Shown piece by piece: positions 1 through 5,975 of a stretch of 10,111 nt of DNA. Location of the stretch: assembly GCA_022360595.1 (NCBI GenBank), contig JAKSCN010000040.1:1-10111 (forward strand), in the 5' to 3' direction. Within the stretch, counting starts at the first letter, position 1; each line of letters starts with the position of its first letter. Made by a program: the position numbers and the translations under genes. Below the pieces are notes generated by a model, which saw nothing but the letters and a program-made list of their open reading frames with translations, was not told the DNA's origin and searched no databases. The DNA is from Chromatiales bacterium (lineage in GTDB: Bacteria > Pseudomonadota > Gammaproteobacteria > Chromatiales > Chromatiaceae).

Positions 1-4
1 AGCT

Positions 5-31
5 TTAACGGCGCACCATAGGGGAACTTTA
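5..31 (-). promoter_or_regulatory. Sigma-28 (FliA) promoter, probably for flgM beyond the window edge
   Basis: Read on the reverse strand, the sequence is TAAAGTTC (31-24), an 11-base spacer (23-13), then GCCGTTAA (12-5). The known FliA consensus is TAAAGTTT-N11-GCCGATAA, so each box matches at 7 of 8 positions and the spacer length is exact. The start of transcription would fall at or just past the left edge of the window. The promoter lies downstream of flgA in the same orientation. In related gammaproteobacteria that position is held by flgM (anti-sigma-28 factor), which often has its own FliA promoter. The promoter is seen; the identity of its target is inferred. Confidence 0.75.
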
Positions 32-101
32 ACAATTATCGAAAATTTATGCATCCAAGACATGGTTTTATGAATTTAATCACATCAACATTAGCGTAGT
101 A

Positions 102-833
102 TTAAAAACTGACCTCAACAAAGCCGGGTTTGATCACTGTGGCCTCTATCTCTTTACCTGAACTGTGATTGGTAACACGAATACGTCTGCCAATAGCGCC
201 GTTTTCAAGCGCTTTTCCTGCCGTATGTATTTGAACACTACTGGATTTTGCCATAATGACAACTTTGTCGCCGCGTTTTACCGCCTGCTGAGCAGCGACC
301 TGCCGGTTGGTAATAATGGTATCTGCCTGGATGTCACGTTTCAGTTTCTGCCCGATAAGGTGACGAATGTCCGAGAAATAGCTCTGGCGCACTCCCGCGA
401 TATCCTGCTTGGTTATACGCAGGTCATCGGCAGTGAGAATGTGGCCTCTTGGTAAAGTGCGGGATGAGACCGCAACAGGTTTCAGTACCGAAAGTGTGAC
501 TGGTACAAATAAGCTCCAGGGTTTTTCAGCGTTGCAGCGCACCCCGACCGTTTTACGGGCGCCGCTGCGCTTGCCCGGCGGTGAGTAGGTCTCCAACTCG
601 GTGGGGCAGTCGCTCAGCTTTAGTCGGGGATCGAGCCGTCCGGCCTTGGCGCTGATATCGTTTGAGGTTATGCCTGCCTGATCGATAGCGTGCTGTTCCG
701 CAGCGCTCTGGATGCTTTTTAAAGACTGATATGTCTTGGCGATAGCCTGGGTGGAGATGAGGGAACTTGTCACCAGGCACGCGAGGATGAGCGCAGTGAG
801 GGAGTTAGTCTGTCTGGCGTCTACCTTGTACAT
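102..833 (-). CDS. flgA: Flagellar P-ring assembly chaperone FlgA
   Basis: Periplasmic chaperone that helps FlgI assemble into the P ring around the rod. The 243-residue product from the ATG at 833 starts with a Sec signal peptide: basic residues, a hydrophobic stretch LTALILACLV at about 12-21, and a likely cut after AIA at 30-32. An N-terminal domain follows. It has two cysteines (about 75 and 100) that could form a disulfide, and the VRCNAEKPW segment near 98-106. The SAF-type domain begins near 119 (KPVAVSSRTLPRGHILTADD), and the chain ends with the typical beta-rich segment, closing in GFVEVSF. An in-frame TTG at 887 would add 18 residues. I rejected it because it lies inside the -12 box of a sigma-54 promoter, so it would not be transcribed. 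The ATG at 833 has no clear Shine-Dalgarno sequence. The gene is divergent from cheV. Confidence 0.93.
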   Translation of the reverse strand: MYKVDARQTNSLTALILACLVTSSLISTQAIAKTYQSLKSIQSAAEQHAIDQAGITSNDISAKAGRLDPRLKLSDCPTELETYSPPGKRSGARKTVGVRCNAEKPWSLFVPVTLSVLKPVAVSSRTLPRGHILTADDLRITKQDIAGVRQSYFSDIRHLIGQKLKRDIQADTIITNRQVAAQQAVKRGDKVVIMAKSSSVQIHTAGKALENGAIGRRIRVTNHSSGKEIEATVIKPGFVEVSF

Positions 834-842
834 ATCAATGCA

Positions 843-856
843 GTCAATTTTTTGGC
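843..856. promoter_or_regulatory. Possible FleQ/FlrA-like site in the flgA leader
   Basis: GTCAATTTTTTGGC is a near match, with one mismatch in the right half-site, to the GTCA-N6-TGAC dyad bound by FleQ-type flagellar activators. It would lie about 16 to 29 bases downstream of the inferred flgA transcription start. In Pseudomonas aeruginosa, FleQ can act on sigma-54 flagellar promoters from downstream leader sites, so the position is not disqualifying. The motif is short and A/T-rich, so chance is a real alternative. Confidence 0.25.
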
Positions 857-882
857 AATAGTTCAACGTCTGATATAGGTTA

Positions 883-898
883 TGCAAACCTTATGCCG
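883..898 (-). promoter_or_regulatory. Sigma-54 promoter for flgA
   Basis: The reverse strand reads CGGCAT, a 5-base spacer AAGGT, then TTGCA. This keeps the invariant GG-N10-GC spacing of -24/-12 promoters, and the -12 box matches the consensus TGGCAC-N5-TTGCW exactly. Transcription would start near 872, giving a leader of about 39 bases before the ATG at 833. The AAGGT spacer is the same as in the flgB promoter at 3010-3025. Activation would need an enhancer-binding protein of the FleQ/FlrA or FleR/FlrC type, which is not encoded in this window. Confidence 0.7.
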
Positions 899-970
899 GG
901 GCTTATGTATGTCGCGGTATCATTGAATCAGACGGCTTAGCCATCTTTTGGGTAATCTGTTAACAGTTCC

Positions 971-997
971 TAAAGCTATTGGGGCAGCGGCCGTTAA
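971..997 (+). promoter_or_regulatory. Sigma-28 (FliA) promoter for cheV
   Basis: TAAAGCTA (971-978), an 11-base spacer, then GCCGTTAA (990-997). This matches the FliA consensus TAAAGTTT-N11-GCCGATAA at 6 of 8 and 7 of 8 positions with exact spacing. Transcription should start around 1003-1005, about 25 bases before the cheV ATG. It places cheV, and probably cheR, in the late class expressed after the hook-basal body is complete. A perfect 10-base palindrome CTGTTAACAG (957-966) sits just upstream. Confidence 0.75.
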
Positions 998-1029
998 TTT
1001 TCCCGAGGATAAATTGACGGAGGGTTATC

Positions 1030-1971
1030 ATGGCAAGCATTCTTGACGGCGTTGATCAAAGAACAAAACTGGCGGGGCACAATCGCCTTGAGCTTCTGCT
1101 GTTTAAATTGGCAGGAAGACAACGGTTTGGGATCAATGTCTTTAAGGTTCAAGAGGTTATCCAGTGCCCACCGTTAACCCAGGTGCCAGGCTCGCACCCG
1201 GTGGTTAAGGGAATCGCCAATATGCGTGGCAAGACCATCACGGTGATGGATCTTTCGATGGCGATTGGTGGTCCGTGCCTGGGTGATTCAGATGGCCGCT
1301 TCGTGATTATCACCGAGTATAACCGGAAAGTTCAGGGGTTTATGGTTGATGCGGTTGATCGTATCGTTAACATGAACTGGGGAGAAATCATGCCGCCACC
1401 GAAAGGCGCTGCAGGCGGCAGCTATATGACGGCAGTTACCCAGGTCGACGAGGAATTGGTCGAGATTATCGATGTTGAGAAGATCATGAAGGAGATCATC
1501 GGTGGCTCGGAGACTGTTTCTGAGGGTATCATCGATGAAGAGATCAAAGCTGAAACTCAGCATGTGCTGGTGGTTGACGACTCTTCCGTTGCCCGTAAAC
1601 AGGTGAAGCGTGTATTGGATCAGCTAGGGGTGGAGGCCACACTTTGCAACGATGGTAAGCACGCGTATGACCAGTTGCGTAAATGGGTTGATGAAGGGAA
1701 GGATGTGGCCGACTATCTGGCGATGGTGATTTCGGATGTAGAGATGCCAGTGATGGATGGTTACACTCTGACGACCGAAATTCGTAGAGATTCTGCCCTG
1801 CAAAATCTGCACGTTATTCTGCATACCTCCTTGAGCGGAGTGTTCAATCAGGCGATGGTGGAGAAGGTTGGGGCTAATAACTTTTTGGCGAAATATGAGC
1901 CTGATGAGTTGGCAACTATTGTGCAGAATCGGCTGAAAGAACATAAGGACGAAAGACAGGCAGCCGCCTAA
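1030..1971 (+). CDS. cheV: Chemotaxis coupling protein CheV (CheW-receiver fusion)
   Basis: Cytoplasmic adaptor that links chemoreceptors to the kinase CheA and can be phosphorylated by it, contributing to adaptation. The 313-residue protein has an N-terminal CheW-like domain (about 18-160; note LLLFKLAGRQRFGINVFKVQ and VKGIANMRGKTITVMDL). A response-regulator receiver domain follows (about 177-305). Receiver landmarks are all present: acidic pair D183-D184 in VLVVDDSS, phospho-acceptor D236 in VISDVEMPVMDG, T266 in LHTS and K288 in FLAKYEP. The start is well set by GGAGG at 1019-1023, six bases before the ATG. Length is typical of the family. It lies between flgA and cheR, as in Pseudomonas and Vibrio, behind a FliA-type promoter. 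Confidence 0.97.
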   Translation: MASILDGVDQRTKLAGHNRLELLLFKLAGRQRFGINVFKVQEVIQCPPLTQVPGSHPVVKGIANMRGKTITVMDLSMAIGGPCLGDSDGRFVIITEYNRKVQGFMVDAVDRIVNMNWGEIMPPPKGAAGGSYMTAVTQVDEELVEIIDVEKIMKEIIGGSETVSEGIIDEEIKAETQHVLVVDDSSVARKQVKRVLDQLGVEATLCNDGKHAYDQLRKWVDEGKDVADYLAMVISDVEMPVMDGYTLTTEIRRDSALQNLHVILHTSLSGVFNQAMVEKVGANNFLAKYEPDELATIVQNRLKEHKDERQAAA

Positions 1972-2003
1972 ACAATGCAGTTGCACCGCGCCTTAAATAA
2001 ATA

Positions 2004-2849
2004 GTGGGTAGTTTTGTGCCGGTAAGAAAAACACTCTCTCATGAAGAGTATGTTACTTTCCAGAAATTCCTTGAAGATGCTTGTGGCATTGTTCTGGGGG
2101 TGGGTAAGGAATATTTGGTGTCGAGCCGATTAAGCGGCTTGATGCGCGAAAGCGGTATCGCCAATGTTGGTGACCTTCTAACACAACTGCGTACTGATCG
2201 TACGTCCAAATTGAAAACAGCGATCATTGATGCCATGACGACCAATGAGACCTTCTGGTTTCGCGACATGGCGCATTTCCGCATGCTGACCGAAAAGGCT
2301 TTTCCCGAGATACTGGGCAGACAGAGTGGACGGCCGTTGAGGATCTGGTCAGCAGCCTGCTCTTCCGGGCAGGAGCCCTACAATCTAAGCATGATTGCCC
2401 ACGATTATCAGATGCGTAATCCGGGCAGGGTCTCTAATGTGGAGATCGTGGCGACCGATATCTCCACGACTATTCTTCAAGATGCCAAAAAGGGCATCTA
2501 TTGTGGTATTGCCGCATCACGTGGCCTCACTCAGGATCAGCGCAGCCGCTATTTTCTTGCGAAAGGGGACTGCCTGGAGGTGCGTCCTGAGGTTAAGCGG
2601 CGTGTCACTTTTCGCGAACTGAATCTAACCAAAGGCTACGAGTTGCTGGGTAAGTTCGATGTGGTGTTCTGTCGAAATGTGCTGATCTACTTTTCGAGCG
2701 AACAGAAGCAGGATATTTTGCGCCGCATCGCCCGCTCCTTGAATCCTGGCGGTTACCTCTTTATGGGGTCTACCGAGTCACTCTCGGCCCATAGCGACCA
2801 ATATGAGATGGTAAGTGCCCTGGGTGGCATTGCTTATCGCCTTAAATAG
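2004..2849 (+). CDS. cheR: Chemotaxis protein-glutamate methyltransferase CheR
   Basis: Transfers methyl groups from S-adenosylmethionine to glutamates of chemoreceptors, opposing the methylesterase CheB during adaptation. The 281-residue product has the N-terminal helical CheR domain (about 12-75) and the conserved NETFWFRD at 81-88. The methyltransferase fold follows, with SAM-binding motif WSAACSSGQEPY (115-126), VATD (149-152) and FCRNVLIYF (222-230). It ends without a receptor-tethering extension or extra domains. The start is uncertain. The GTG at 2004 has no visible ribosome-binding site, whereas an in-frame GTG at 2016 has a weak GGG seven bases upstream; the choice changes only four residues. 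It lies 32 bases after cheV with no promoter seen between, so co-transcription is likely. Confidence 0.96.
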   Translation: MGSFVPVRKTLSHEEYVTFQKFLEDACGIVLGVGKEYLVSSRLSGLMRESGIANVGDLLTQLRTDRTSKLKTAIIDAMTTNETFWFRDMAHFRMLTEKAFPEILGRQSGRPLRIWSAACSSGQEPYNLSMIAHDYQMRNPGRVSNVEIVATDISTTILQDAKKGIYCGIAASRGLTQDQRSRYFLAKGDCLEVRPEVKRRVTFRELNLTKGYELLGKFDVVFCRNVLIYFSSEQKQDILRRIARSLNPGGYLFMGSTESLSAHSDQYEMVSALGGIAYRLK

Positions 2850-2887
2850 TCGTTCTCTTTTAGGGCCTGTTAACACTAATAATCGAC

Positions 2888-2905
2888 GCGGCAGAGTTTT
2901 GCCGC
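2888..2905 (+). other. Short stem-loop after cheR, possible weak terminator
   Basis: GCGGCA (2888-2893) and TGCCGC (2900-2905) are perfect inverted arms around a six-base loop. The stem lies about 40 bases after the cheR stop, where the cheV-cheR transcript would be expected to end. Only TTATC follows, not a run of T, so it is a poor intrinsic terminator by itself. A perfect 10-base palindrome, CGGTGCACCG (2910-2919), lies directly downstream. Confidence 0.3.
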
Positions 2906-2943
2906 TTATCGGTGCACCGTTGCCTCATCTCTATATTTCTCGT

Positions 2944-2957
2944 GTCATGAATTTGAC
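2944..2957. promoter_or_regulatory. GTCA-N6-TGAC dyad, possible activator site for the flgB promoter
   Basis: GTCATGAATTTGAC has two perfect inverted GTCA half-sites separated by six bases, the form recognised by FleQ/FlrA-type activators. It lies about 80 to 90 bases upstream of the inferred flgB transcription start, a normal distance for an enhancer of a sigma-54 promoter. The motif and distance are seen; the binding protein is inferred. Confidence 0.4.
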
Positions 2958-3009
2958 TGGGAATTTATCTCCTTTTATATCTTATTGATTTCAAATAAAA
3001 AACAAGCTT

Positions 3010-3025
3010 TGGCACAAGGTATGCT
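3010..3025 (+). promoter_or_regulatory. Sigma-54 promoter for the flgB operon
   Basis: TGGCAC (3010-3015), spacer AAGGT, then ATGCT (3021-3025). The -24 box is a perfect match and the GG-N10-GC spacing is exact; the -12 box differs from TTGCW at one base. Transcription would start near 3036, about 27 bases before the flgB ATG. No other convincing promoter was found from here to the right edge, so flgB to flgJ is probably one operon driven from this site. Confidence 0.8.
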
Positions 3026-3062
3026 TATTTGCTTCTGAGGAAATGTCTCTGGAGCAGAGAGA

Positions 3063-3452
3063 ATGAAGATAGATAACGCATTTGGCATTCACGAGCAGAG
3101 TTTGCAGCTACGTGCACGACGGGCAGAGGTATTGGCCAGCAACATTGCCAACGCTGACACCCCCGGATACAAAGCGAGAGATTTTGATTTCAATGCAATG
3201 CTGCGCAGTGAAATGACTGAACCTGTGCGTATGGCCGCAACCGATAATCAACATATCCAGATGGAGAGTGGCACTGTGCCACCCAGCACCATGCTGTATC
3301 GGACCCCCAACCAGCCCAGTCTCGATGGAAATACCGTGGATACCCAACTGGAGCACACTGAGTTTGCCGCCAACGCCATGGAGTACTCCGCCAGCCTCAA
3401 TTTCCTTAGTGGCAAGATTAAAGGCTTGATGACCGCGATTAAAGGACAGTAA
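3063..3452 (+). CDS. flgB: Flagellar basal-body rod protein FlgB
   Basis: Proximal rod subunit next to the MS ring and export gate, exported by the flagellar type III system without a cleaved signal peptide. The 129-residue product matches the usual family length. The rod-family signature lies near the N-terminus (LASNIANADTPGYKARDFDF, 24-43), and the C-terminal amphipathic helix (EFAANAMEYSASLNFLSGKI) packs against the N-terminal helix in rod proteins. A purine-rich GGAG (3051-3054) upstream supports the start. It is the first gene of the rod-hook-ring operon, about 27 bases behind the inferred sigma-54 start point, and ends three bases before the flgC ATG. Confidence 0.97.
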   Translation: MKIDNAFGIHEQSLQLRARRAEVLASNIANADTPGYKARDFDFNAMLRSEMTEPVRMAATDNQHIQMESGTVPPSTMLYRTPNQPSLDGNTVDTQLEHTEFAANAMEYSASLNFLSGKIKGLMTAIKGQ

Positions 3453-3454
3453 CC

Positions 3455-3868
3455 ATGTCAATGTTCAAGATTTTTGATACGGCTGCATCTGGCATGAGCG
3501 CCCAGTCGGTACGGTTGAACCTCGTGGCCAGCAACATGGCGAATGTGGATAACGTCAGTAGCAGTATCGATGAAACCTACAAGGCGCGGCATCCGGTATT
3601 TGCCGCGATGTTGAATCAGGTCAATCCAGATGAGCCGGCCACCGGCGTGCAGATGAAAGGTGTTGTTGAGAGTAAGGCGCCTCTCAATATGGAGTATGCA
3701 CCCGATCATCCCAAGGCCAATGAGGAGGGCTATATCTTTCGCCCTAACGTCAATATTGTCGAAGAGATGGCCAATATGATCTCGGCGTCACGCTCATATC
3801 AAGGCAATGTTGAAGTGGTCAACACAACCAAAAAGTTAATGACTGCAACGCTGCGGTTAGGTGAATAG
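3455..3868 (+). CDS. flgC: Flagellar basal-body rod protein FlgC
   Basis: Second proximal rod subunit, exported through the flagellar apparatus. The 137-residue length is normal. Visible family features are the N-terminal helix followed by LVASNMANVDN (23-33) and the C-terminal signature NVNIVEEMANMISASRSYQ (98-116), shared with the other axial proteins. The Shine-Dalgarno sequence AAAGGA lies within the last codons of flgB and only three bases separate flgB from flgC, so the two are probably translationally coupled. The signature reads VDN where relatives usually have an ADS/ADT-like triplet, a minor variation. Confidence 0.97.
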   Translation: MSMFKIFDTAASGMSAQSVRLNLVASNMANVDNVSSSIDETYKARHPVFAAMLNQVNPDEPATGVQMKGVVESKAPLNMEYAPDHPKANEEGYIFRPNVNIVEEMANMISASRSYQGNVEVVNTTKKLMTATLRLGE

Positions 3869-3880
3869 GGAGAGTAGACG

Positions 3881-4555
3881 ATGACCACAACCAACACCGA
3901 TGTCTATCAGGCACTAGGTTACACGCAGCGGAATGATCCGCAGGCGTCGACAGGGCAGGGTGAGCTTGCCATGTCCGATTTTCTTAATCTGATGGTGACT
4001 GAGCTGACCCACCAGGACCCGATGAAACCGATGGACAATGCGCAGCTCGCTTCCCAGATCTCCCAGTTTGCAACAGTCTCCGGCTTGGAGCAGTTGAACA
4101 CCTCCTTCTCTGATCTCAGTGCACAGTTGGTCTCTAACCAAGCGCTCGAAGCGAGTAATTTAGTGGGGCGCGATGTGCTGATTCCTGCTAAGACCGGCTA
4201 TCTCGGTGATGCCGGTTCATCGATTAGCGGCATTATCGGTGTCAACTCTTCAGCCTCTGATGTGAAGGTGCGTATCACCGATGAGTCTGGTGCTCTGGTG
4301 AAAGAGATCTCTCTGGGTAATCAGTCTAAGGGTGAAGTGAATTTCACCTGGGACGGTATGAATGAAGCGGGTGAAGTGATGCCTGCCGGTCAATATGAGA
4401 TCACGGCGGAAGCGACTGTCGAAGATGAAACGATAGCACCTTATGTTCTGCTGGAGGCAAATGTCAGTAGTGTCAGCCTCGATGCCCAAGGCCTCAATTT
4501 AAATCTTGAAGGGCTTGGCATGTACCCATTCAATCAAGTGGCGGAAATCCGCTAG
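3881..4555 (+). CDS. flgD: Flagellar hook cap / hook assembly scaffold FlgD
   Basis: Forms the temporary cap at the hook tip under which FlgE subunits polymerise; it is later replaced by the hook-filament junction proteins. The 224-residue product has the conserved N-terminal export and capping region (about 27-85), with FLNLMVTELTHQDPMKPMDN at 34-53 and SQFATVSGLEQLN at 61-73. The C-terminal half is the beta-rich Tudor-like and immunoglobulin-like part, shown by FTWDGMNEAGEVMPAGQY at 155-172. GGGAGAG (3868-3874) gives a good ribosome-binding site. It lies 12 bases after flgC and 26 before flgE. Confidence 0.96.
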   Translation: MTTTNTDVYQALGYTQRNDPQASTGQGELAMSDFLNLMVTELTHQDPMKPMDNAQLASQISQFATVSGLEQLNTSFSDLSAQLVSNQALEASNLVGRDVLIPAKTGYLGDAGSSISGIIGVNSSASDVKVRITDESGALVKEISLGNQSKGEVNFTWDGMNEAGEVMPAGQYEITAEATVEDETIAPYVLLEANVSSVSLDAQGLNLNLEGLGMYPFNQVAEIR

Positions 4556-4581
4556 TTAACGTTTTGTAGAGGAGAGCGAGA

Positions 4582-5898
4582 ATGCCTTTTCAAATTGCAC
4601 TAAGCGGACTTGATGCCGCATCCACTGAACTGGAAGTCACCGGCCATAATATTGCGAATGCCACGACCAACGGTTTTAAACAGGCACGCACCGAGTTTTC
4701 TGATGTTTATGCCGCTTCTATTCAAGACAGCAGCTCCACAGCATCCGGACGTGGTGTTAAGGTTTCCCGTATTGCGCAGCAGTTTAGTCAGGGTACGGTT
4801 GAGTTCACCTCCAACGCCTTCGACTTGGCCATCAATGGTGAAGGCCTGTTTGCAGTGAAGGATAATTCAGGTGCACTCACATACACCCGGGCTGGTGCTT
4901 ATTCACTGGATAGAGAGGGTAATGTGGTCAATGCTGAGGGTAAATACCTGCAAGGTTTCCCTGCAACAGAGAATGGTGGTGTTGTCTCATTCAATACCGG
5001 TTCTCTGACCAATATCAGTGTTCCTGCTACCTCCGGTGAGCCTTTTGCCTCTACCAATGTTGATGTCGGTTTGAACCTGGATTCCGGTATTGCGGGTATC
5101 GATACCGCTGCGCCCGGTTATGCCTTCGATAGAACAGATCCCACCACATTTACCAATAGTACTGCGACCACCATTTACGATTCACTGGGTACGCCGTACA
5201 CCATGACCATGTATTTTGTGAAAGATGCCAATGCGGTGGGTTCGTGGGATGTGCACGCTTATGTGACTGATCCTGCCACCGGTATATCCGCTGAATTTCT
5301 CAATGCAGATACACTGCAGTTCAATAGTGCAGGTGGAATAACCTCACCGGCGAACGGGCAGATTACTCTAGCAGGATTTGATACAGCCTTTGCCGGCGGT
5401 GCTGCCTCCAGCGGTGGTGAGTTTGGGGTCAAAGATCAAATGGCGGGTACTTTTAACAACTCGATAGTGCTCGACTTTTCCACCACCAGCCAGTACGGCT
5501 CCTCCTTCTCGGTTAACGATCTGACCCAGGATGGTTACACCGCCGGTCAGTTGAGTGGTGTTGATATTGATGAAAAAGGGGTGGTGTTTGCCCGCTTTAC
5601 CAATGGTCAGTCGCAGGCACTGGCACAGGTAGCCCTGGCAAAATTCAAAAACCAGCAGGGGTTGAAACAGTCTGGTAACACCTCCTGGGAAGATACCTTT
5701 AAGGCGGGTGATGTGCAGTATGCCCAGGCGGGTACTTCAGGATTGGGTTTGATTCAGTCCGGTGCATTGGAGAACTCCAATGTCGATATCGCCGATCAGT
5801 TGGTGGCGATGATCACTGCTCAGAGAAACTACCAGGCCAACGCCCAGGTGATCTCAACGGCTGATGCCATTACCCAGACAGTGATCAATATCCGTTAA
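4582..5898 (+). CDS. flgE: Flagellar hook protein FlgE
   Basis: Subunit of the curved hook that acts as universal joint between rod and filament. The 438-residue product starts with the axial-protein helix and signature GHNIANATTNGFKQARTEF (21-39), followed by DLAINGEGLFAV (81-92), typical of FlgE, FlgF and FlgG. A large threonine-, serine- and glycine-rich middle region corresponds to the surface-exposed FlgE D1/D2 domains. The C-terminus carries SNVDIADQLVAMITAQRNYQ, which pairs with the N-terminal helix in the hook core. GAGGAG (4569-4574) is a strong ribosome-binding site. Length is within the normal range. The middle region is expected to vary between species and is the least conserved part. 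Confidence 0.97.
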   Translation: MPFQIALSGLDAASTELEVTGHNIANATTNGFKQARTEFSDVYAASIQDSSSTASGRGVKVSRIAQQFSQGTVEFTSNAFDLAINGEGLFAVKDNSGALTYTRAGAYSLDREGNVVNAEGKYLQGFPATENGGVVSFNTGSLTNISVPATSGEPFASTNVDVGLNLDSGIAGIDTAAPGYAFDRTDPTTFTNSTATTIYDSLGTPYTMTMYFVKDANAVGSWDVHAYVTDPATGISAEFLNADTLQFNSAGGITSPANGQITLAGFDTAFAGGAASSGGEFGVKDQMAGTFNNSIVLDFSTTSQYGSSFSVNDLTQDGYTAGQLSGVDIDEKGVVFARFTNGQSQALAQVALAKFKNQQGLKQSGNTSWEDTFKAGDVQYAQAGTSGLGLIQSGALENSNVDIADQLVAMITAQRNYQANAQVISTADAITQTVINIR

Positions 5899-5907
5899 TG
5901 ATGAATA

Positions 5908-5950
5908 GGTGGAGTTCGATGAAAAGACCCATATTTATCGACACTCCACC
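5908..5950 (+). other. Stem-loop with possible 15-residue leader ORF between flgE and flgF
   Basis: GGTGGAGT (5908-5915) pairs perfectly with ACTCCACC (5943-5950). The pairing continues as TCGAT (5916-5920) with ATCGA (5937-5941), leaving one bulged C at 5942 and a 16-base loop. The left arm also reads as a Shine-Dalgarno sequence (GGTGGAG), placed four bases before an ATG at 5919. That ATG opens MKRPIFIDTPPQETE, ending at TAG 5964-5966, and the stop overlaps the AGGA (5965-5968) that serves flgF. There is no T-run after the stem, so a terminator is unlikely. The fold and tiny ORF are seen; a role in setting flgF translation or stabilising the mRNA is inference. Confidence 0.4.
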
Positions 5951-5975
5951 CCAAGAGACCGAATAGGAAACAGTC

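Noticed and set aside
834..887. An 18-residue N-terminal extension of FlgA starting from TTG at 887
   Set aside because: The TTG is inside the -12 box of the inferred sigma-54 promoter and has AAGG only one base upstream, too close to serve as a ribosome-binding site.
1009..1018. ATAAATTGAC near the cheV start as a FleQ-type site
   Set aside because: Only one half-site is present; the left half (GAGG instead of GTCA) does not match, and cheV has a FliA promoter that needs no such activator.
1624..1986. Open frame of 120 codons antisense to the cheV receiver domain
   Set aside because: It lies wholly over a well-conserved gene, shows no recognisable domain and has no ribosome-binding site that I could support; it is a frame shadow.
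2861..2880. AGGGCCTGTTAACACTA after cheR as the end of a mobile element
   Set aside because: No transposase, matching opposite end or target duplication is visible in the window.
3108..3461. Open frame of 117 codons antisense to flgB
   Set aside because: Its composition mirrors the conserved flgB codons, and no promoter or family feature was seen.
5618..5633. TGGCAC-like box inside flgE as an internal sigma-54 promoter
   Set aside because: There is no GC at the required ten-base distance from the GG, and it lies within a conserved coding region.
5908..5950. flgE-flgF stem-loop as an intrinsic terminator
   Set aside because: No T-run follows the stem, and flgF to flgJ would then lack a promoter.
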